DNA from: Arenicellales bacterium
GTDB taxonomy: Bacteria > Pseudomonadota > Gammaproteobacteria > BMS3Bbin11
NCBI GenBank assembly: GCA_029287965.1
Contig: JARFQC010000254.1
Coordinates: 1 to 5,584, forward strand
Reading direction: 5' to 3'
DNA length: 5,584 bases
Numbering within the stretch: position 1 is the first letter of the stretch; each line of letters starts with the position of its first letter. Below are positions 1 to 5,467 of this stretch, piece by piece. The notes beneath the pieces were generated by a model. The model was not told where the DNA came from. It did no database searches and was given only the letters and a program-made list of their open reading frames with translations. The position numbers and the translations under genes were made by a program.

Positions 1-282
1 CAGGAAAGCCTGCAGGGTCTGCTCGGCATCGTGCCGTGCAACCCCGGCCGGCAGTGGCGGCACGGTTGCCGGACTAGCTGACTGCCCTGGTCCGTCCTGA
101 CCTGCTTTCCGGTCGTTCACCCAGAAAGGCAATATCACCAGCACGACCAGCGCCAGGGCGACGACGAAGCCGAACAGCATCCAGACCATGCGCTGCAGCC
201 GGTCTGGCTGGCTGGCCGGACTTTCGTCGACAGGTTGCTTGCCGGGTGGCCGCAGTCCCGGCGGGCTGAGATCCGGCGTCAT
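1..282 (-). CDS. Single-pass inner-membrane protein, N-terminal part (cut by window edge)
   Basis: Partial gene; the 94 N-terminal residues are visible and the frame is open to the left edge. The ATG at 282 lies 4 bases after the stop of the lipoprotein gene, so it is the third gene of that operon. Residues 1-31 are Pro-rich, polar and probably cytoplasmic. Residues about 33-53 form one strongly hydrophobic helix (WMLFGFVVALALVVLVILPF), followed by WVNDRK and a Pro/Gly/Ser/Ala-rich stretch, then a segment starting ARHDAEQTLQAFL that looks like the beginning of a helical periplasmic domain. There is no cleavable signal peptide, because the hydrophobic helix sits too far from the N-terminus; it is best read as a signal anchor. 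The family is not recognised. Inference: the periplasmic domain works with the two secreted products encoded upstream. Confidence 0.72.
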   Translation of the reverse strand, partial: MTPDLSPPGLRPPGKQPVDESPASQPDRLQRMVWMLFGFVVALALVVLVILPFWVNDRKAGQDGPGQSASPATVPPLPAGVARHDAEQTLQAFL

Positions 283-286
283 GGTT

Positions 287-1501
287 TCAGTCGCCTGTAC
301 CGCCATGCGCCGGCGGCAGGCCGGTTTCCGAGGCGTAGATCTTTCTCATCAGGTCACGCCACTGTTCGTACTGGGCCTCGGCCGAACCGGTCAGTTCATG
401 CACTTCGCCTTCGACTTCAACAACCAGCGGCTTGGTTTCGGAACTGAACGAAATGCCCAGTTCCTCGATGGCTTCCTGGTGAATGGTGCTTTGCGCGTTG
501 ATGTCCATGCCGCTCTTTATCGCATACAAACCGCCGATGACCATGACATCGCGGGCAGTACCGGTGGACACGCGGGTGTTGCTGCCGCCCAGTGCCTCGA
601 TCGCGATGGCGCCAACGATCGCTGCAACGCCCAGTGCCTTGCGGGTATTGGCCTTCTTCTTCACCTCGCGCAAGGCCTCGGCCTCGATGCTGCGTGCCTT
701 GCGCCATTCCTCGTAGGGAAAGGACAGGTCACGGTAGAAATTGTCGTAGTGGCCGTTGAGGGTATCGATCAAAAGCAGGTCACGCTCACGGATGATGCGC
801 ACGCGCTGATAGGCGGGATCGTCCTCGGCAGGCAGCTTGACCAGCTGGTAGCCGCCTTTTTCATCCTTGCTGACGTAGCCGCTGAAGGCGTCCGGAAGCA
901 TGTCCCGGGCAAAACGCATATCCGCAATCTGGCGGATCTTCAGACGATCTTCATCGGTCAGACCCGAGCGGTATTCGGCCAGGTCATTGGCGATGGCATG
1001 GTAGACCGGTTCGAAACTGTCGCTGCCGGTCTGCATGTCGCGGTAATCATCGGCCGTCGCACTGGCCTGGTAGATACGCTTGAACCATTCGCGACCGCTG
1101 GCATCCTGCGCAGTGATTTCAAGGGTCAGCACCTCGCCGTCCGACGCCAGGATAGTGCCCTGAACCAGTACTTCAGCCCCCTCGGTGTTCTCGGGCACGA
1201 CGCGCACAGCGCCCCAGTAACCGGTCTTTTCCATCACACCGCGCAAATGGACGGCCATGAAGCGGGCCTCCGCATCGCGGATCTCACCGCTCAGCCCGCG
1301 TGACTCCTTCTCTTTTGTCGGCAGCTCACCGGGATCGAAGATCTCGATCCAGACATCGAGCAGCTGTACTTCCGGCAGTTCCAGCGAGGCCTTCTGCAAC
1401 GCTTCCTGCTCGGCAACATTCTTCTTCGGTGCGGTGGTGGCACAACCGGCCAGCAGCACGGTACTCACCAGCATCACCAGGATGTATTTAGAGGTGCTCA
1501 T
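287..1501 (-). CDS. Outer-membrane-type lipoprotein of unknown function (404 aa)
   Basis: A type II signal peptide is clear: MSTSK, a hydrophobic core, then the lipobox LLAGC with the lipidated Cys at residue 20. The residue after Cys is Ala, not Asp, so export to the outer membrane is expected. The mature protein has a mixed alpha/beta N-terminal region (about 45-180, including VLVQGTILASDGEVLTLEIT, a beta-rich stretch) and a charged middle (180-285) with Tyr/Trp-rich patches. Residues about 289-330 hold two short Gly/Ala-rich hydrophobic segments (GVAAIVGAIAIEALGG and VMVIGGLYAIKSG) resembling a glycine-zipper hairpin. The C-terminus (355-390) is amphipathic. The start codon lies 3 bases after the stop of the 268-aa gene and has no strong ribosome binding site, suggesting translational coupling. 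Cellular role and family are unknown; the lipoprotein assignment is firm. A long plus-strand frame over the same bases is a shadow. Confidence 0.9.
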   Translation of the reverse strand: MSTSKYILVMLVSTVLLAGCATTAPKKNVAEQEALQKASLELPEVQLLDVWIEIFDPGELPTKEKESRGLSGEIRDAEARFMAVHLRGVMEKTGYWGAVRVVPENTEGAEVLVQGTILASDGEVLTLEITAQDASGREWFKRIYQASATADDYRDMQTGSDSFEPVYHAIANDLAEYRSGLTDEDRLKIRQIADMRFARDMLPDAFSGYVSKDEKGGYQLVKLPAEDDPAYQRVRIIRERDLLLIDTLNGHYDNFYRDLSFPYEEWRKARSIEAEALREVKKKANTRKALGVAAIVGAIAIEALGGSNTRVSTGTARDVMVIGGLYAIKSGMDINAQSTIHQEAIEELGISFSSETKPLVVEVEGEVHELTGSAEAQYEQWRDLMRKIYASETGLPPAHGGTGD

Positions 1502-1504
1502 GTC

Positions 1505-2311
1505 TTAACGAATCCCTGCCTTGTAACGGCGGTACTCTTCCCACAGCTTTTTCTTCAGCTCGGGATCGGTTTCCTGTTCGGCTGCCTCGCGCAGCTGCCG
1601 GGCGACCACGTCGTCATCGCTGCCGTCCGGTATATCGTCCGGTGGTGGCGTCTTCGCTCCAGGCAATGGCTTGCCCGGCGTGCCCTGTCGCCCGGATGTG
1701 TTCATTTCGCCGGACGCATCGCTGTCACTGCCGGGCTGCCCCCCGGCCAGTTCACCACTTCCCCGGCCGCCTGCCGAGCCTTCCTGTCCTGCATCGCCAG
1801 CGCTGCCTTGACCGGCTGCACCTGCCTGTCCACTGCCGGACGAGGAAGCCGTATCGCGCGGCGTACGGGCACGCACACGGTCCTGTTCGCGCAGCAGGCG
1901 CTCATCGAACTCACCCAGTGAACCATTGAGCTGCTCAACCATGCGCGACGTCTTTTCCGCTTCCGTAGTCTCACCAGCAATGTCGATCGCCGCCGGGGCA
2001 GGATTGCGTTCCGGCAACTCCCTGCATGGCAGATCTGCCGGCAGCGGATCCGCTGCACTGCTCTTGAGCGCAGCGCAGTCATCCCGCACCCTGTCTTCGA
2101 GCTGCCGGATCCAGGCGGCGTAGTCGGCGGCTTCCGCATCACCCAACCGGCCGGCCCGTTCCAGCGTCGCATACTCCGACCGGGCCTGCTGCAAGGCCGC
2201 GTAATCTGCACGCAATTGATCGACGAGTGCTGCGCCCACTCCTGCCGCGCGTGCCGACGCAACAGCCAGCAACGCCAGGCAAATGACCGTTATTATGACG
2301 TTCTTACGCAT
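1505..2311 (-). CDS. Secreted coiled-coil protein with Gly/Ser-rich linker (268 aa), function unknown
   Basis: This is the first gene of the minus-strand operon. Residues 1-22 form a Sec signal peptide (MRKN, then a hydrophobic core, with cleavage likely after ASA at 20 or ARA at 22); no lipobox is seen. Residues about 27-80 are helical with heptad-like spacing (LRADYAALQQARSEYATLER), a probable coiled coil. Two cysteines (79 and 96) could form a disulfide in the periplasm. A second helical segment covers about 117-148. Residues about 156-215 are low-complexity Gly/Ser/Ala/Gln, followed by a Pro/Asp stretch (PPPDDIPDGSDDD). The C-terminus is a charged helix (VVARQLREAAEQETDPELKK to the end), which looks like a conserved docking tail. 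No enzyme motif is visible. The first ATG is kept because it gives the complete signal peptide. I do not recognise a named family. Confidence 0.86.
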   Translation of the reverse strand: MRKNVIITVICLALLAVASARAAGVGAALVDQLRADYAALQQARSEYATLERAGRLGDAEAADYAAWIRQLEDRVRDDCAALKSSAADPLPADLPCRELPERNPAPAAIDIAGETTEAEKTSRMVEQLNGSLGEFDERLLREQDRVRARTPRDTASSSGSGQAGAAGQGSAGDAGQEGSAGGRGSGELAGGQPGSDSDASGEMNTSGRQGTPGKPLPGAKTPPPDDIPDGSDDDVVARQLREAAEQETDPELKKKLWEEYRRYKAGIR

Positions 2312-2319
2312 TATCGATT

Positions 2320-2347
2320 ACTGTAACGCAATTACCCTTAATGGCAA
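2320..2347 (-). promoter_or_regulatory. Candidate sigma-70 promoter for the envelope operon
   Basis: On the minus strand TTGCCA (2347-2342, 5 of 6 to TTGACA) is separated by 16 bases from TACAGT (2325-2320, 4 of 6 to TATAAT). It would give a very short leader before the ATG at 2311, which also lacks a clear ribosome binding site, so near-leaderless translation is possible. The match is moderate and another start upstream cannot be excluded. Confidence 0.33.
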
Positions 2348-2396
2348 CTGAATCGCGCGAGCATATGCCGGCGCCAACCAACAGGTAGATCCCCGA

Positions 2397-2425
2397 TTGT
2401 CAGCACGGGTTCCAGTCAATATCAT
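2397..2425 (+). promoter_or_regulatory. Sigma-70 promoter for the glycine-zipper lipoprotein gene
   Basis: TTGTCA (2397-2402, 5 of 6 to the -35 consensus) and TATCAT (2420-2425, 5 of 6 to the -10 consensus) are separated by the ideal 17 bases. Transcription should begin near 2432, leaving a leader of about 30 bases before the start at 2464. This is the best promoter match seen in the window and suggests a constitutively expressed housekeeping-type promoter. Confidence 0.68.
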
Positions 2426-2453
2426 ACCCGTAGCGCAGTAAAGACCCACCTAT

Positions 2454-2457
2454 GGAG
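2454..2457 (+). promoter_or_regulatory. Ribosome binding site that fixes the start at 2464
   Basis: GGAG is followed by six bases and then the ATG at 2464. The GGAG overlaps the alternative in-frame ATG at 2452, which itself has no Shine-Dalgarno sequence. The site therefore favours the downstream start. Confidence 0.75.
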
Positions 2458-2463
2458 TACCCG

Positions 2464-2895
2464 ATGTACCGACTGACTGGTTCAACCCTACCGGCGCTGC
2501 TGGCGTTCGTCATCTTTGCCAGCGGATGTGAAACCGCACCGCAACGGCCAACCCTGTATCCGAACAACCACTTGAAAGCGGTCGGTGACGCACAGGCGCA
2601 GAAAGATATCGATACCTGCATGGCCAATGCCACGGACTACGGTGTGCAGGAAAAACAGGACGGCAAGGTACCGCAGAAAGCCGCCAAGGGTGCCACGATC
2701 GGTGCCGTCACGGCAGGAGCATGGGGGCTGGTCCGCGGGGACGCCGGCGAACGCGCCGTGGCCGGTGCCGCAGCAGGTGCTGCGGGTGGTGCGGCATCAG
2801 GCGCTTTCGATGCACAAAAGACCGATCCCACCTACAAGAACTTCGTCCAGAAGTGCTTGCGCGACAAAGGCTATGATGTGATTGGCTGGCAGTAG
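2464..2895 (+). CDS. Glycine-zipper envelope lipoprotein (143 aa)
   Basis: Small lipoprotein with a signal peptide ending in ASGC, lipidated Cys at residue 22 (numbered from the 2464 start), followed by Glu, so outer-membrane sorting is likely. A short polar region leads to a Gly/Ala-rich membrane-like segment at about 76-114 (GATIGAVTAGAWG, a short RGDAGER turn, then GAAAGAAGGAASGA), the pattern of glycine-zipper / YMGG-like proteins. The C-terminus NFVQKCLRDKGYDVIGW matches the conserved Cys...GY.v.GW ending seen in many proteobacterial members. Cys52 and Cys131 flank the zipper and could form a disulfide. Members are envelope-associated proteins of mostly unknown function. Start chosen by the GGAG site; an in-frame ATG at 2452 would add MEYP. 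The gene stands alone, divergent from the operon to its left, with its own promoter. Confidence 0.88.
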   Translation: MYRLTGSTLPALLAFVIFASGCETAPQRPTLYPNNHLKAVGDAQAQKDIDTCMANATDYGVQEKQDGKVPQKAAKGATIGAVTAGAWGLVRGDAGERAVAGAAAGAAGGAASGAFDAQKTDPTYKNFVQKCLRDKGYDVIGWQ

Positions 2896-2907
2896 GACAT
2901 AAACAGT

Positions 2908-2994
2908 CTGTCATGACGCATGGTTAATGCGGTGCCAGCAACTGCCTCGCTAAATGAATTCTTGGTCACCGCTGTGCCGTGTCCGGCATGACAG
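2908..2994. repeat. Imperfect long inverted repeat after the glycine-zipper gene
   Basis: CTGTCATG (2908-2915) is the exact reverse complement of CATGACAG (2987-2994). Further in, GCGGTG (2929-2934) pairs with CACCGC (2967-2972). Each arm also has its own small hairpin: CGCAT/ATGCG (2917-2931) and TGCCG/CGGCA (2975-2988). It begins 13 bases after the stop codon, so it could protect or end the transcript, though no T-run follows. Confidence 0.5.
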
Positions 2995-3040
2995 TGCAAG
3001 AGAATCCCTGGCTCTCCGTACTCACGAGGTCTAAGGAACA

Positions 3041-3177
3041 TCTGAACAAGTCCAGTGGGATGGTGGTTCGGGGGAAGGAATAGAATACAATATTCGCAAG
3101 CCTTTGATGTATAACCTTTCCCCCCTAGATAAACTTGCAAGGCTGCTCTGAATTGGTCGCGAAGCGACTTATTCAGA
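3041..3177. mobile_element. MITE-like foldback element (candidate)
   Basis: TCTGAACAAGTC at 3041-3052 is repeated inverted as GACTTATTCAGA at 3166-3177, 11 of 12 matching. Inside, GGGGGAAGG (3070-3078) is complementary, with one bulge, to CCTTTCCCCCC (3115-3125), so much of the 137-base unit can fold back on itself. Terminal inverted repeats, small size, no coding capacity and an intergenic position fit a miniature inverted-repeat element or an IS remnant. No convincing target-site duplication is seen, which keeps the call tentative. Confidence 0.4.
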
Positions 3178-3178
3178 G
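3146..3178. repeat. Strong 33-base hairpin
   Basis: CTCTGAAT (3146-3153) pairs perfectly with ATTCAGAG (3171-3178). A small internal loop follows, then GTCGC (3156-3160) pairs with GCGAC (3164-3168) around a GAA triloop. It lies at the right end of the foldback element and shares its terminal repeat. It might act as a bidirectional transcript barrier between the convergent genes, but no T-run follows on either strand. Confidence 0.6.
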
Positions 3179-3195
3179 TATCCCTGACACCCTTC

Positions 3196-3215
3196 ATTCC
3201 GGCGCAAGCCGGAAT
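3196..3215. repeat. REP-like palindrome (ATTCCGGC-GCAA-GCCGGAAT)
   Basis: A perfect 8-bp stem closes a GCAA tetraloop (GNRA type). The surrounding text, ending GGAATCCA, is typical of repetitive extragenic palindromes in proteobacteria, whose minus-strand translation gives the familiar WIPACAGM string. Only one copy is in the window. REP elements are usually spread by RAYT transposases; none is encoded here. Confidence 0.62.
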
Positions 3216-3288
3216 CCACGCAGCCATCGGCTTGCCCCAAGACCGGTAGTAGATCGCCGATCAGCACGCTGTACGAAGTAGTCCGGTG

Positions 3289-3735
3289 TCAGCCCGTCGG
3301 CAGATATTCCGGCAGGTGAGCGCGTATCTCCTCGGGGCTTTGCACGGTGATGTTCTTGTTCAGTTCGAAACAAACCCGGTCTTTTATCCTGCCGGGCAGC
3401 TTGTTGCGCAGTTCGCCCAGAAAACCGGGTGAAGCGACCAGCAGCAACTGTTCATAATTCCCTTTATCCAGTGCCGCTTGAAGATGGACGCTTATGTCGC
3501 GGGCAAACTGTTCCGCTTCGAATTCCTTCGGGTCACTCTCGGACTGGTAGGCATGCCTGGACCCCATCCCGTTACCACCCGCGCTGCCGGGCAGATCACT
3601 GGTCATTTTCTGCTCATGCAGACGGCTTTCCGGATGGGCAAGTGTTTCGAGTTCCTCCAGCGGGGAGGTATGGTTGGCAGTCGTGAAGATACGTGCGTGG
3701 CTGTTATCGGCAACCAGGATCCATGTCTTTTTCAT
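3289..3735 (-). CDS. Host-attachment family protein (148 aa)
   Basis: The sequence fits the 'protein required for attachment to host cells' family (Pfam Host_attach). The N-terminal motif WILVADNSHARIF (residues 5-17) matches the family's W-[IV]-[LV]-VAD-x-x-x-AR signature. The middle has HPESRLHEQKMTSDLPGSAG (34-53), corresponding to the family's R..E..L.SD.PG block. The C-terminal half has EQLLLVASPGFLGELRNKL (95-113), where members carry L.L.A.P.FLG.LR..L. There is no signal peptide, so it is probably cytosolic. The family name comes from plant-associated bacteria, but members are common in free-living ones, and the fold resembles eRF1/Pelota-like or nucleotide-binding domains; function here is not known. 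The start at 3735 is set by an AGGAGGA site; a longer form starting at 3759 lacks one. The gene is transcribed alone, 184 bases downstream of pgl. Confidence 0.9.
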   Translation of the reverse strand: MKKTWILVADNSHARIFTTANHTSPLEELETLAHPESRLHEQKMTSDLPGSAGGNGMGSRHAYQSESDPKEFEAEQFARDISVHLQAALDKGNYEQLLLVASPGFLGELRNKLPGRIKDRVCFELNKNITVQSPEEIRAHLPEYLPTG

Positions 3736-3740
3736 AGTAA

Positions 3741-3747
3741 TCCTCCT
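3741..3747 (-). promoter_or_regulatory. Strong Shine-Dalgarno AGGAGGA for the host-attachment gene
   Basis: AGGAGGA on the minus strand is five bases upstream of the ATG at 3735. It is the strongest ribosome binding site in the window and rules against the longer in-frame start at 3759. It implies high translation when the gene is on. Confidence 0.85.
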
Positions 3748-3779
3748 ATTTGTTACCAATTGATCTTCTCTGAACGCGT

Positions 3780-3810
3780 AGGACTACACTAATCCAGAGG
3801 ACTATGTCCT
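3780..3810. promoter_or_regulatory. Candidate operator: three AGGAC half-sites
   Basis: AGGAC occurs at 3780-3784 and 3798-3802, and as its inverse GTCCT at 3806-3810, the last two forming the perfect palindrome AGGAC-TAT-GTCCT. The copies lie 45-75 bases upstream of the host-attachment start, within the 184-base gap where its promoter must be. The two same-direction copies are 18 bases apart. The arrangement suggests a dimeric regulator, for example a LuxR/NarL-type response regulator, but the regulator cannot be named. No clear -35/-10 pair was found. Confidence 0.4.
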
Positions 3811-3850
3811 ATTTTACTACGCCTTTGAGGCGCCTGCTCTGAATATCAGC

Positions 3851-3881
3851 CCGGTTTTTTGCTACAGCCGCTGCGAACCGG
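3851..3881. repeat. Stem-loop between pgl and the host-attachment gene
   Basis: CCGGTT (3851-3856) pairs with AACCGG (3876-3881), and the loop contains CAGCCGCTG, which can form a second small stem. It lies about 40 bases past the pgl stop on that gene's strand. It may be a transcript 3' structure for pgl; no T-run follows in the pgl direction, so it is not a standard terminator. Confidence 0.35.
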
Positions 3882-3919
3882 CCGTTCTCTGATGCCTGTC
3901 TGCCGGTGAACCGCCGGGA

Positions 3920-4636
3920 CTATGCCGGACCCGGATCACCCGATGCCGCGGCATCAAGCAGGACTTCAGCGGCAGCCATTGGCCTTATGCTATTCACAGG
4001 CAACAGCTCACCCTGGCGCCACTGCCTGATTGCCCACTGCTTGGCTGAGCCGGTAACGATATAGACAAGATTCCTGCAGCGGCCCAGGGCCCGTGCACTC
4101 AAGCTGACCCGGTCGGCCGGGGGTTTAGGAGCATGATGTACGGCGTGAACGAGCTGACCGGCATCGTGACGATGACCCGGAAAAAGACTCGCTGTATGGC
4201 CGTCTTCCCCCATGCCCAGCAATACCATGTCAAAAGGCAAATGAGACTCAACAATAGCTGCATAGTCACCGGCGGCCTGCTCCGCTCCGAGTTCGGCCGG
4301 GATCATGTATACGTGATCCTGCGGAATTGAAACACAATCAAGCAGAGCCTGCCTGATCAGGGTGCTGTTGCGCTCCGGGTGGTCAACGGGCAGACAGCGT
4401 TCATCACCGAGAAATACCCGCCAGGCGGACCAGTCCTGCTGCGTGCCGGCGAGCATCCGGTACGCCATGGCAGGCGTCGTTCCCCCCGCCAGCACAATGC
4501 TGAAGCAACCCCGTTCCTGGATCGCTACCGCAGCCGCTTCGCTGATGCGGTCCACCACGCCACGGGCTACATCGTCGGCACTCTCAAGCACGGTCCACTT
4601 GATGACTTTGGATTGTCCTGTCTGTTTTTTCTCCAT
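3920..4636 (-). CDS. pgl: 6-phosphogluconolactonase (238 aa)
   Basis: Cytosolic enzyme of the oxidative pentose phosphate pathway, hydrolysing 6-phospho-D-glucono-1,5-lactone to 6-phosphogluconate. It belongs to the SugP isomerase-like (DevB/NagB-type) family. Visible motifs: LAGGTTP (49-55), the phosphate-binding loop; LGDERCLPVDHPERN (76-90), the family's GDER..P..d..sN block; and LLGMGEDGHTASLFPG (139-154), whose His147 is the expected catalytic residue. PPADRVSLS (172-180) and GSAKQ (196-200) match the conserved R(I/V)(S/T)L and G..K elements. Length is normal for the family. The usual partner zwf is not in the window. The gene starts 9 bases after the sulfotransferase stop with no clear ribosome binding site, so it is probably co-transcribed and translationally coupled with it. 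Confidence 0.95.
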   Translation of the reverse strand: MEKKQTGQSKVIKWTVLESADDVARGVVDRISEAAAVAIQERGCFSIVLAGGTTPAMAYRMLAGTQQDWSAWRVFLGDERCLPVDHPERNSTLIRQALLDCVSIPQDHVYMIPAELGAEQAAGDYAAIVESHLPFDMVLLGMGEDGHTASLFPGHRHDAGQLVHAVHHAPKPPADRVSLSARALGRCRNLVYIVTGSAKQWAIRQWRQGELLPVNSIRPMAAAEVLLDAAASGDPGPA

Positions 4637-4645
4637 AAACGCAGT

Positions 4646-5467
4646 TCAAGCTCTACCAGGATGGTTTCCCTGCTTGCCGGTCAGCGCATCGACGGCATCT
4701 GCATAACCGAATAATTCAATATCCTTTGCATAGCGCTGCGCCGCCAGCCTGGCCAGTTCCGGTGTGTAGGCATCACGGTAATCGGCATGGCGGGAGCGGT
4801 TTTCGTGTGGCAGGTCGGGCAGCTCGTGCCCGGCCTGCAGCTTGTGCCAGTCATCCTGCAGCTGTTCGAAATGTCCGACGAAATCCACCATCAGCTGCCC
4901 GCGATGGTAGAAGAACGTGTGCTGGGATCTGAAATGGATGTCGGACAGCCGATCCGGTATGCGGGCTACTGCAGTGACGAACTCGGCAAAACTCATGTCT
5001 TTGTCGAACATGTTGCCGTAGCGCCATAACAGGGATGGCATACCCAGCTGGCGTTGGTAGTAAACGATCTTCTGGGCATAACAGGACAGCAACCTGTCAA
5101 GCGGATTGCGTACGAAACCGAAGCGGAAGTAGTCGTTATGCCGGAGTAATGCCAGGGGGGTGAACTGCCACGATGCCTGGTGAATATCGCCCTGCCACTG
5201 CATACCGACATGCCGCGCGATGGCGACCTTCATCGAGCGGTTGGCGACCTTCGGCGTCGGGATAAATGCGATGCCCAGTTCCGGGACCTCGATCGCCTTC
5301 GGGTACTCGAACAGGTAGCTGTATCGTATCCGTGGCTGCCTGGTAACGCTTGCCGAGTGCTTGTGGCGTTGCCGGGAGGACTCGAGGCCGCGTGCGATGG
5401 GCCGCCATAACAGACAGGGCAGGTTGCTACACCCGGTCCAGCAGTGCCGGTGTGATGTCGCCATCAT
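4646..5467 (-). CDS. Sulfotransferase family 2 protein (273 aa from ATG 5467)
   Basis: The protein carries the two PAPS-binding signatures of Golgi-type/bacterial sulfotransferases: the 5'-phosphosulfate loop IPTPKVANRSMK (69-80, with Lys71 and the N-R-S turn) and the 3'-phosphate loop FGFVRNPLDRLLSCY (116-130, Arg120 and Ser128). HFRSQHTFF (178-186) is another typical block. Such enzymes transfer sulfate from PAPS to a carbohydrate or other hydroxyl acceptor; the acceptor is unknown. There is no signal peptide or membrane helix, so it is cytosolic. The first roughly 30 residues (MMATSHRHCWTGCSNLPCL) look unlike a natural N-terminus, and no Shine-Dalgarno precedes 5467 or the alternative TTG at 5497; an in-frame TAA blocks any start further out. 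The true start may lie at 5528 in another frame if a one-base insertion is present. It is upstream of pgl in one transcript. Confidence 0.8.
   Translation of the reverse strand: MMATSHRHCWTGCSNLPCLLWRPIARGLESSRQRHKHSASVTRQPRIRYSYLFEYPKAIEVPELGIAFIPTPKVANRSMKVAIARHVGMQWQGDIHQASWQFTPLALLRHNDYFRFGFVRNPLDRLLSCYAQKIVYYQRQLGMPSLLWRYGNMFDKDMSFAEFVTAVARIPDRLSDIHFRSQHTFFYHRGQLMVDFVGHFEQLQDDWHKLQAGHELPDLPHENRSRHADYRDAYTPELARLAAQRYAKDIELFGYADAVDALTGKQGNHPGRA

Larger units (their letters stand above)
2896..3288. other. Gene-free convergent intergenic region rich in inverted repeats
   Basis: This stretch of about 390 bases lies between the ends of two convergent genes. I see no credible coding region: the only long frame (minus strand, 3227-2871) runs through palindromes and into the end of the glycine-zipper gene. 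It holds, left to right, a long imperfect inverted repeat, a MITE-like foldback, a compact hairpin, a REP-like palindrome, and a short odd palindrome GATCG-C-CGATC (3252-3262). No hairpin is followed by a T-run in either direction, so no classical intrinsic terminator is evident. Confidence 0.7.

Noticed and set aside
188..1303. 371-codon plus-strand reading frame opposite the 404-aa lipoprotein gene
   Set aside because: The minus-strand frame has a lipobox signal peptide and tight operon spacing on both sides; the plus frame has no recognisable domain and is a codon-bias shadow.
1702..2262. 186-codon minus-strand frame within the 268-aa secreted protein gene
   Set aside because: It lies in another frame of a gene with a complete signal peptide; its product is Arg-rich and featureless, as expected of a shadow frame.
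2452..2463. Upstream ATG for the glycine-zipper lipoprotein
   Set aside because: No Shine-Dalgarno precedes it, whereas GGAG is correctly spaced for the ATG at 2464; the signal peptide is normal without the extra MEYP.
2871..3227. 118-codon minus-strand frame containing WIPACAGM
   Set aside because: That string is the translation of a REP-type palindrome. The frame also crosses the foldback repeats and ends inside the glycine-zipper gene; no ribosome binding site or domain is visible.
3820..3832. CGCCT-TTG-AGGCG hairpin as an intrinsic terminator for pgl
   Set aside because: It is about 90 bases past the pgl stop with a 5-bp stem and is followed on that strand by TAGTAAAATAGG, not a T-run.
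4379..4714. Plus-strand frames opposite pgl
   Set aside because: pgl motifs on the minus strand are unambiguous; the plus frames have no domain, start signal or operon context.
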